A DNA stretch of 64,000 bases. It comes from Druceiella hillmani. Its lineage: Eukaryota; Arthropoda; Insecta; Lepidoptera; Hepialidae. Below are positions 53,984-64,000 of this stretch, piece after piece. The stretch's first letter is position 1. Every line of letters starts with the position of its first letter. The stretch lies in assembly GCA_039881145.1 (NCBI GenBank), contig JAYKKI010000061.1:11134001-11198000 (forward strand), in the 5' to 3' direction. The notes under the pieces are model-generated. The model was not told where the DNA came from, searched no databases, and was given only the letters and a program-made list of their open reading frames with translations. Both the position numbers and the translations under genes were made by a program.

Positions 53984-56900
53984 TTTCAAGGAATGCATCT
54001 GATATAATACAGATGTAGTGTGATAGTGTGAATGTGATAGTGTGTCGCCTAGCAATATTTCAAGGAATGCAGCTAATTTAGTATAGGTGGAGTGTGTGAT
54101 AGTGTAGCGTCTAGCAATGTTTCAAGGAATGCAGCTAACTTAATATATGGGTGGAGTGTATGATAGTTTGGCGTCTAGCAATGTTTCAAGGAATGCAGCT
54201 AACTTAATATATGGGTGGAGTGTATGATAGTTTGGCGTCTAGCAATGTTTCAAGGAATGCAGCTAACTTAATATATGGGTGGAGTGTATGATAGTTTGGC
54301 GTCTAGCAATGTTTCAAGGAATGCAGCTAACTCAATATATGGGTGGAGTGTATGATAGTGTAGCGTCTAGCAATGTTTCAAGAAATGCAGCTAACTTAAT
54401 ATATGGGTGGAGTGTATGATAGTGTGGCGTCTAGCAATATTTCAAGGAATGCAGCTAACTTAATATATGGGTGGAGTGTATGATAGTGTGGCGTCTAGCA
54501 ATGTTTCAAGGAATGCAGCTAACTCAATATATGGGTGGAGTGTATGATAGTGTAGCGTCTAGCAATGTTTCAAGAAATGCAGCTAACTTAATATATGGGT
54601 GGAGTGTATGATAGTGTGGCGTCTAGCAATATTTCAAGGAATGCAGCTAACTTAATATATGGGTGGAGTGTATGATAGTGTGGCGTCTAGCAATGTTTCA
54701 AGGAATGCAGCTAACTCAATATATGGGTGGAGTGTATGATAGTGTAGCGTCTAGCAATGTTTCAAGAAATGCAGCTAACTTAATATATGGGTGGAGTGTA
54801 TGATAGTGTGGCGTCTAGCAATATTTCAAGGAATGCAGCTAACTTAATATATGGGTGGAGTGTATGATAGTGTAGCGTCTAGCAATGTTTCAAGGAATGC
54901 AGCTAACTTAATATATGGGTGGAGTGTATGATAGTTTGGCATCTAGCAATATTTCAAGGAATGCAGCTAACTTAATATATGGGTGGAGTGTATGATAGTT
55001 TGGCGTCTAGCAATGTTTCAAGGAATGCAGCTAACTTAATATATGGGTGGAGTGTATGATAGTGTGGCGTCTAGCAATGTTTCAAGGAATGCAGCTAACT
55101 CAATATATGGGTGGAGTGTATGATAGTTTGGCGTCTAGCAATGTTTCAAGGAATGCAGCTAACTTAATATATGGGTGGAGTGTATGATAGTGTGGCGTCT
55201 AGCAATATTTCAAGGAATGCAGCTAACTTAATATATGGGTGGAGTGTATGATAGTGTGGCGTCTAGCAATGTTTCAAGGAATGCAGCTAACTTAATATAT
55301 GGGTGGAGTGTATGATAGTGTGGCGTCTAGCAATGTTTCAAGGAATGCAGCTAACTTAATATATGGGTGGAGTGTATGATAGTGTGGCGTCTAGCAATGT
55401 TTCAAGGAATGCAGCTAACTTAATATATGGGTGGAGTGTATGATAGTGTGGCGTCTAGCAATGTTTCAAGGAATGCAGCTAACTTAATATATGGGTGGAG
55501 TGTATGATAGTTTGGCGTCTAGCAATGTTTCAAGGAATGCAGCTAACTTAATATATGGGTGGAGTGTATGATAGTGTGGCGTCTAGCAATGTTTCAAGGA
55601 ATGCAGCTAACTTAATATATGGGTGGAGTGTATGATAGTTTGGCGTCTAGCAATGTTTCAAGGAATGCAGCTAACTTAATATATGGGTGGAGTGTATGAT
55701 AGTGTGGCGTCTAGCAATGTTTCAAGGAATGCAGCTAACTCAATATATGGGTGGAGTGTATGATAGTTTGGCGTCTAGCAATGTTTCAAGGAATGCAGCT
55801 AACTTAATATATGGGTGGAGTGTATGATAGTGTGGCGTCTAGCAATGTTTCAAGGAATGCAGCTAACTCAATATATGGGTGGAGTGTATGATAGTTTGGC
55901 GTCTAGCAATGTTTCAAGGAATGCAGCTAACTTAATATATGGGTGGAGTGTATGATAGTGTGGCGTCTAGCAATGTTTCAAGGAATGCAGCTAACTCAAT
56001 ATATGGGTGGAGTGTATGATAGTGTGGCGTCTAGCAATGTTTCAAGGAATGCAGCTAACTTAATATATGGGTGGAGTGTATGATAGTTTGGCGTCTAGCA
56101 ATGTTTCAAGGAATGCAGCTAACTTAATATATGGGTGGAGTGTATGATAGTGTGGCGTCTAGCAATGTTTCAAGGAATGCAGCTAACTCAATATATGGGT
56201 GGAGTGTATGATAGTTTGGCGTCTAGCAATGTTTCAAGGAATGCAGCTAACTTAATATATGGGTGGAGTGTATGATAGTGTGGCGTCTAGCAATGTTTCA
56301 AGGAATGCAGCTAACTTAATATATGGGTGGAGTGTATGATAGTGTGGCGTCTAGCAATATTTCAAGGAATGCAGCTAACTTAATATATGGGTGGAGTGTA
56401 TGATAGTGTGGCGTCTAGCAATGTTTCAAGGAATGCAGCTAACTCAATATATGGGTGGAGTGTATGATAGTTTGGCGTCTAGCAATGTTTCAAGGAATGC
56501 AGCTAACTTAATATATGGGTGGAGTGTATGATAGTGTGGCGTCTAGCAATATTTCAAGGAATGCAGCTAACTCAATATATGGGTGGAGTGTATGATAGTT
56601 TGGCGTCTAGCAATGTTTCAAGGAATGCAGCTAACTTAATATATGGGTGGAGTGTATGATAGTGTGGCGTCTAGCAATATTTCAAGGAATGCAGCTAACT
56701 TAATATATGGGTGGAGTGTATGATAGTGTAGCGTCTAGCAATGTTTCAAGGAATGCAGCTAACTTAATATATGGGTGGAGTGTATGATAGTTTGGCGTCT
56801 AGCAATATTTCAAGGAATGCAGCTAACTTAATATATGGGTGGAGTGTATGATAGTGTGGCGTCTAGCAATGTTTCAAGGAATGCAGCTAACTTAATATAT

Positions 56901-59900
56901 GGGTGGAGTGTATGATAGTGTGGCGTCTAGCAATATTTCAAGGAATGCAGCTAACTCAATATATGGGTGGAGTGTATGATAGTTTGGCGTCTAGCAATGT
57001 TTCAAGGAATGCAGCTAACTTAATATATGGGTGGAGTGTATGATAGTGTGGCGTCTAGCAATGTTTCAAGGAATGCAGCTAACTCAATATATGGGTGGAG
57101 TGTATGATAGTTTGGCGTCTAGCAATGTTTCAAGGAATGCAGCTAACTTAATATATGGGTAGAGTGTATGATAGTGTAGCGTCTAGCAATGTTTCAAGAA
57201 ATGCAGCTAACTTAATATATGGGTGGAGTGTATGATAGTTTGGCGTCTAGCAATGTTTCAAGGAATGCAGCTAACTCAATATATGGGTGGAGTGTATGAT
57301 AGTGTAGCGTCTAGCAATGTTTCAAGAAATGCAGCTAACTTAATATATGGGTGGAGTGTATGATAGTGTGGCGTCTAGCAATGTTTCAAGGAATGCAGCT
57401 AACTCAATATATGGGTGGAGTGTATGATAGTGTAGCGTCTAGCAATGTTTCAAGAAATGCAGCTAACTTAATATATGGGTGGAGTGTATGATAGTGTGGC
57501 GTCTAGCAATATTTCAAGGAATGCAGCTAACTTAATATATGGGTGGAGTGTATGATAGTGTGGCGTCTAGCAATGTTTCAAGGAATGCAGCTAACTCAAT
57601 ATATGGGTGGAGTGTATGATAGTGTAGCGTCTAGCAATGTTTCAAGAAATGCAGCTAACTTAATATATGGGTGGAGTGTATGATAGTGTGGCGTCTAGCA
57701 ATATTTCAAGGAATGCAGCTAACTTAATATATGGGTGGAGTGTATGATAGTTTGGCGTCTAGCAATGTTTCAAGGAATGCAGCTAACTTAATATATGGGT
57801 GGAGTGTATGATAGTTTGGCGTCTAGCAATATTTCAAGGAATGCAGCTAACTCAATATATGGGTGGAGTGTATGATAGTTTGGCGTCTAGCAATGTTTCA
57901 AGGAATGCAGCTAACTTAATATATGGGTGGAGTGTATGATAGTGTGGCGTCTAGCAATGTTTCAAGGAATGCAGCTAACTCAATATATGGGTGGAGTGTA
58001 TGATAGTTTGGCGTCTAGCAATGTTTCAAGGAATGCAGCTAACTTAATATATGGGTAGAGTGTATGATAGTGTAGCGTCTAGCAATGTTTCAAGAAATGC
58101 AGCTAACTTAATATATGGGTGGAGTGTATGATAGTTTGGCGTCTAGCAATGTTTCAAGGAATGCAGCTAACTCAATATATGGGTGGAGTGTATGATAGTG
58201 TAGCGTCTAGCAATGTTTCAAGAAATGCAGCTAACTTAATATATGGGTGGAGTGTATGATAGTTTGGCGTCTAGCAATGTTTCAAGGAATGCAGCTAACT
58301 CAATATATGGGTGGAGTGTATGATAGTGTAGCGTCTAGCAATGTTTCAAGAAATGCAGCTAACTTAATATATGGGTAGAGTGTATGATAGTGTAGCGTCT
58401 AGCAATGTTTCAAGAAATGCAGCTAACTTAATATATGGGTGGAGTGTATGATAGTTTGGCGTCTAGCAATGTTTCAAGGAATGCAGCTAACTCAATATAT
58501 GGGTGGAGTGTATGATAGTTTGGCGTCTAGCAATGTTTCAAGGAATGCAGCTAACTTAATATATGGGTGGAGTGTATGATAGTGTGGCGTCTAGCAATGT
58601 TTCAAGGAATGCAGCTAACTTAATATATGGGTGGAGTGTATGATAGTGTGGCGTCTAGCAATGTTTCAAGGAATGCAGCTAACTTAATATATGGGTGGAG
58701 TGTATGATAGTTTGGCATCTAGCAATGTTTCAAGGAATGCAGCTAACTCAATATATGGGTGGAGTGTATGATAGTTTGGCGTCTAGCAATGTTTCAAGGA
58801 ATGCAGCTAACTTAATATATGGGTGGAGTGTATGATAGTGTGGCGTCTAGCAATGTTTCAAGGAATGCAGCTAACTTAATATATGGGTGGAGTGTATGAT
58901 AGTGTGGCGTCTAGCAATGTTTCAAGGAATGCAGCTAACTTAATATATGGGTGGAGTGTATGATAGTGTGGCGTCTAGCAATGTTTCAAGGAATGCAGCT
59001 AACTTAATATATGGGTGGAGTGTATGATAGTGTGGCGTCTAGCAATGTTTCAAGAAATGCAGCTAACTTAATATATGGGTAGAGTGTATGATAGTGTGGC
59101 GTCTGGCAATGTTTCAAGGAATGCAGCTAACTCAATATATGGGTGGAGTGTATGATAGTTTGGCGTCTAGCAATGTTTCAAGGAATGCAGCTAACTTAAT
59201 ATATGGGTGGAGTGTATGATAGTTTGGCGTCTAGCAATGTTTCAAGGAATGCAGCTAACTTAATATATGGGTGGAGTGTATGATAGTTTGGCGTCTAGCA
59301 ATGTTTCAAGGAATGCAGCTAACTTAATATATGGGTGGAGTGTATGATAGTGTGGCGTCTAGCAATATTTCAAGGAATGCAGCTAACTTAATATATGGGT
59401 GGAGTGTATGATAGTGTGGCGTCTAGCAATGTTTCAAGGAATGCAGCTAACTTAATATATGGGTGGAGTGTATGATAGTGTAGCGTCTAGCAATGTTTCA
59501 AGAAATGCAGCTAACTTAATATATGGGTAGAGTGTATGATAGTGTGGCGTCTGGCAATGTTTCAAGGAATGCAGCTAACTCAATATATGGGTGGAGTGTA
59601 TGATAGTGTGGCGTCTAGCAATGTTTCAAGGAATGCAGCTAACTTAATATATGGGTGGAGTGTATGATAGTGTGGCGTCTAGCAATGTTTCAAGGAATGC
59701 AGCTAACTTAATATATGGGTGGAGTGTATGATAGTGTGGCGTCTAGCAATATTTCAAGGAATGCAGCTAACTTAATATATGGGTGGAGTGTATGATAGTG
59801 TAGCGTCTAGCAATGTTTCAAAAAATGCAGCTAACTTAATATATGGGTGGAGTGTATGATAGTGTGGCGTCTAGCAATGTTTCAAGGAATGCAGCTAACT

Positions 59901-62900
59901 TAATATATGGGTGGAGTGTATGATAGTGTGGCGTCTAGAAATGTTTCAAGGAATGCAGCTAACTTAATATATGGGTGGAGTGTATGATAGTGTGGCGTCT
60001 AGCAATGTTTCAAGAAATGCAGCTAACTTAATATATGGGTAGAGTGTATGATAGTGTGGCGTCTGGCAATGTTTCAAGGAATGCAGCTAACTCAATATAT
60101 GGGTGGAGTGTATGATAGTTTGGCGTCTAGCAATGTTTCAAGGAATGCAGCTAACTTAATATATGGGTGGAGTGTATGATAGTGTGGCGTCTAGCAATGT
60201 TTCAAGGAATGCAGCTAACTTAATATATGGGTGGAGTGTATGATAGTGTGGCGTCTAGCAATGTTTCAAGGAATGCAGCTAACTTAATATATGGGTGGAG
60301 TGTATGATAGTGTGGCGTCTAGCAATGTTTCAAGGAATGCAGCTAACTTAATATATGGGTGGAGTGTATGATAGTGTAGCGTCTAGCAATGTTTCAAGAA
60401 ATGCAGCTAACTTAATATATGGGTAGAGTGTATGATAGTGTGGCGTCTGGCAATGTTTCAAGGAATGCAGCTAACTCAATATATGGGTGGAGTGTATGAT
60501 AGTGTGGCGTCTAGCAATGTTTCAAGGAATGCAGCTAACTTAATATATGGGTGGAGTGTATGATAGTGTGGCGTCTAGAAATGTTTCAAGGAATGCAGCT
60601 AACTTAATATATGGGTGGAGTGTATGATAGTGAGGCGTCTAGCAATGTTTCAAGGAATGCAGCTAACTTAATATATGGGTGGAGTGTATGATAGTGTGGC
60701 GTCTAGCAATATTTCAAGGAATGCAGCTAACTTAATATATGGGTGGAGTGTATGATAGTGTGGCGTCTAGCAATGTTTCAAGGAATGCAGCTAACTTAAT
60801 ATATGGGTGGAGTGTATGATAGTGTGGCGTCTAGCAATGTTTCAAGGAATGCAGCTAACTTAATATATGGGTGGAGTGTATGATAGTGTGGCGTCTAGCA
60901 ATATTTCAAGGAATGCAGCTAACTTAATATATGGGTGGAGTGTATGATAGTGTAGCGTCTAGCAATGTTTCAAGAAATGCAGCTAACTTAATATATGGGT
61001 AGAGTGTATGATAGTGTGGCGTCTAGCAATGTTTCAAGGAATGCAGCTAACTCAATATATGGGTGGAGTGTATGATAGTTTGGCATCTAGCAATGTTTCA
61101 AGGAATGCAGCTAACTTAATATATGGGTGGAGTGTATGATAGTGTGGCGTCTAGCAATGTTTCAAGGAATGCAGCTAACTTAATATATGGGTGGAGTGTA
61201 TGATAGTGTGGCGTCTAGCAATGTTTCAAGAAATGCAGCTAACTTAATATATGGGTGGAGTGTATGATAGTTTGGCATCTAGCAATGTTTCAAGGAATGC
61301 AGCTAACTTAATATATGGGTGGAGTGTATGATAGTTTGGCATCTAGCAATGTTTCAAGGAATGCAGCTAACTTAATATATGGGTGGAGTGTATGATAGTG
61401 TGGCGTCTAGCAATGTTTCAAGGAATGCAGCTAACTTAATATATGGGTGGAGTGTATGATAGTGTGGCGTCTAGCAATGTTTCAAGAAATGCAGCTAACT
61501 CAATATATGGGTGGAGTGTATGATAGTGTAGCGTCTAGCAATGTTTCAAGAAATGCAGCTAACTTAATATATGGGTGGAGTGTATGATAGTGTGGCGTCT
61601 AGCAATGTTTCAAGGAATGCAGCTAACTCAATATATGGGTGGAGTGTATGATAGTGTAGCGTCTAGCAATGTTTCAAGAAATGCAGCTAACTTAATATAT
61701 GGGTGGAGTGTATGATAGTTTGGCGTCTAGCAATGTTTCAAGGAATGCAGCTAACTTAATATATGGGTGGAGTGTATGATAGTGTGGCGTCTAGCAATGT
61801 TTCAAGGAATGCAGCTAACTTAATATATGGGTGGAGTGTATGATAGTGTGGCGTCTAGCAATGTTTCAAGAAATGCAGCTAACTTAATATATGGGTGGAG
61901 TGTATGATAGTTTGGCATCTAGCAATGTTTCAAGGAATGCAGCTAACTTAATATATGGGTGGAGTGTATGATAGTTTGGCATCTAGCAATGTTTCAAGGA
62001 ATGCAGCTAACTTAATATATGGGTGGAGTGTATGATAGTGTGGCGTCTAGCAATGTTTCAAGGAATGCAGCTAACTTAATATATGGGTGGAGTGTATGAT
62101 AGTGTGGCGTCTAGCAATGTTTCAAGAAATGCAGCTAACTCAATATATGGGTGGAGTGTATGATAGTGTAGCGTCTAGCAATGTTTCAAGAAATGCAGCT
62201 AACTTAATATATGGGTGGAGTGTATGATAGTGTGGCGTCTAGCAATGTTTCAAGGAATGCAGCTAACTCAATATATGGGTGGAGTGTATGATAGTGTAGC
62301 GTCTAGCAATGTTTCAAGAAATGCAGCTAACTTAATATATGGGTGGAGTGTATGATAGTGTGGCGTCTAGCAATATTTCAAGGAATGCAGCTAACTTAAT
62401 ATATGGGTGGAGTGTATGATAGTGTGGCGTCTAGCAATGTTTCAAGGAATGCAGCTAACTCAATATATGGGTGGAGTGTATGATAGTGTAGCGTCTAGCA
62501 ATGTTTCAAGAAATGCATCTAACTTAATATATGGGTGGAGTGTATGATAGTGTGGCGTCTAGCAATATTTCAAGGAATGCAGCTAACTTAATATATGGGT
62601 GGAGTGTATGATAGTGTGGCGTCTAGCAATGTTTCAAGGAATGCAGCTAACTTAATATATGGGTGGAGTGTATGATAGTGTGGCGTCTAGCAATATTTCA
62701 AGGAATGCAGCTAACTTAATATATGGGTGGAGTGTATGATAGTGTGGCGTCTAGCAATGTTTCAAGGAATGCAGCTAACTTAATATATGGGTGGAGTGTA
62801 TGATAGTTTGGCGTCTAGCAATGTTTCAAGGAATGCAGCTAACTTAATATATGGGTGGAGTGTATGATAGTTTGGCGTCTAGCAATATTTCAAGGAATGC

Positions 62901-64000
62901 AGCTAACTTAATATATGGGTAGAGTGTATGATAGTGTGGCGTCTAGCAATATTTCAAGGAATGCAGCTAACTTAATATATGGGTGGAGTGTATGATAGTG
63001 TGGCGTCTAGCAATGTTTCAAGGAATGCAGCTAACTTAATATATGGGTAGAGTGTATGATAGTGTGGCGTCTAGCAATATTTCAAGGAATGCAGCTAACT
63101 TAATATATGGGTGGAGTGTATGATAGTGTGGCGTCTAGCAATGTTTCAAGGAATGCAGCTAACTTAATATATGGGTGGAGTGTATGATAGTGTGGCGTCT
63201 AGCAATGTTTCAAGGAATGCAGCTAACTTAATATATGGGTGGAGTGTATGATAGTGTGGCGTCTAGCAATATTTCAAGGAATGCAGCTAACTTAATATAT
63301 GGGTGGAGTGTATGATAGTGTGGCGTCTAGCAATGTTTCAAGGAATGCAGCTAACTTAATATATGGGTGGAGTGTATGATAGTGTGGCGTCTAGCAATAT
63401 TTCAAGGAATGCAGCTAACTTAATATATGGGTGGAGTGTATGATAGTGTGGCGTCTAGCAATGTTTCAAGGAATGCAGCTAACTTAATATATGGGTGGAG
63501 TGTATGATAGTGTGGCGTCTAGAAATGTTTCAAGGAATGCAGCTAACTTAATATATGGGTGGAGTGTATGATAGTGTGGCGTCTAGCAATATTTCAAGGA
63601 ATGCAGCTAACTTAATATATGGGTGGAGTGTATGATAGTGTGGCGTCTAGCAATGTTTCAAGGAATGCAGCTAACTTAATATATGGGTGGAGTGTATGAT
63701 AGTTTGGCGTCTAGCAATATTTCAAGGAATGCAGCTAACTTAATATATGGGTGGAGTGTATGATAGTGTGGCGTCTAGCAATATTTCAAGGAATGCAGCT
63801 AACTTAATATATGGGTGGAGTGTATGATAGTGTGGCGTCTAGCAATATTTCAAGGAATGCAGCTAACTTAATATATGGGTGGAGTGTATGATAGTGTGGC
63901 GTCTAGCAATATTTCAAGGAATGCAGCTAACTTAATATATGGGTGGAGTGTATGATAGTTTGGCGTCTAGCAATATTTCAAGGAATGCAGCTAACTTAAT
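53984..64000 (+). repeat. 64-bp satellite array (more than 154 copies, runs off the window)
   Basis: Two irregular units (74 and 62 bp, starting at 53984 and 54058) are followed from 54120 by a strictly 64-bp tandem repeat to the window end. The unit has the landmarks TTTCAAGGAATGCAGCTAAC, TTAATATATGGGTGGAGTG and TATGATAGTGTGGCGTCTAG. Landmarks at 54120, 57128, 59048 and 63976 are separated by exact multiples of 64; the whole span is 154 units. Variation is almost entirely single-base changes at a handful of recurring sites (AATG/AATA, AAGG/AAGA, CTTAAT/CTCAAT, GGTGG/GGTAG, AGTGTGG/AGTTTGG/AGTGTAG, TCTAGC/TCTGGC). It has no open frame of note. It lies in intron 4 of gene 2. Confidence 0.97.

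Noticed and set aside
53984..64000. CRISPR-like array
   Set aside because: There are no unique spacers; the entire 64-bp unit is repeated, and the context is a eukaryotic intron. It is a satellite.

Overview
The window is eukaryotic, visibly AT-rich and almost certainly from an insect. It holds split genes with GT/AG introns, CLIP-domain serine proteases of the arthropod haemolymph type, and a dense load of animal transposons. A dispersed repeat with a GGTTCCGTACC-like / ACGGAACCCTTATA core (about 6880-7000) and Helitron 3' ends ending in CTAGT resemble families I know from Lepidoptera. The order is therefore a guess; 'insect' is well supported.

Two tandem paralogous CLIP serine protease genes lie on the + strand. 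Gene 1 (exons between 295 and 15106) lacks only its first, signal-peptide exon, which lies upstream of the window. It has a six-cysteine clip domain, an activation site, the full His/Asp/Ser triad, a stop codon and a poly(A) signal. Gene 2 (36478 to beyond 64000) has a signal-peptide exon, a clip exon and two catalytic-domain exons including the His exon; its remaining exons lie past the window. Corresponding exons have the same splice phases and near-identical lengths, and intron sequence is still alignable in places, so the pair arose by segmental duplication. Both should be secreted zymogens cleaved after an Arg. Gene 1 has an atypical S1 pocket (His at position 189 and Ser at 226 in chymotrypsin numbering).

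Almost everything else is mobile or repetitive DNA. From left to right: a 295-bp inverted Penelope-like repeat with a 12-bp target duplication and two hammerhead ribozyme motifs (10977-11271); a deleted piggyBac with perfect 13-bp ends and TTAA duplication (13587-14671); a GC-richer tandem dimer (16711-17220); a Helitron 3' end (19050-19076); a decayed Helitron Rep/helicase gene with its own 3' end (about 20840-23321); a decayed hAT-type transposase gene (30648-32571); a LINE tail remnant (38147-38332); a 5'-truncated Jockey-type LINE with poly(A) tail (40928-42490); a foldback MITE (43222-43378); an R1-clade LINE lacking its 5' end (46320-49375) beside an older LINE reverse-transcriptase relic (49450-49825); and two more hammerhead-bearing Penelope-like repeats (45757-45925, 53125-53283). 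Many (AT)n tracts are interspersed.

From 53984 to the window end, intron 4 of gene 2 is taken over by a tandem array of a 64-bp unit. 54120 to 63976 spans exactly 154 periods, and longer-period duplications are visible. The matching intron of gene 1 holds one single diverged copy (about 8696-8766), which suggests the array grew in place after the gene duplication.

No tRNA, rRNA or CRISPR array was found. Most short open frames are (AT)n translations, opposite-strand shadows or pieces of the decayed transposons.
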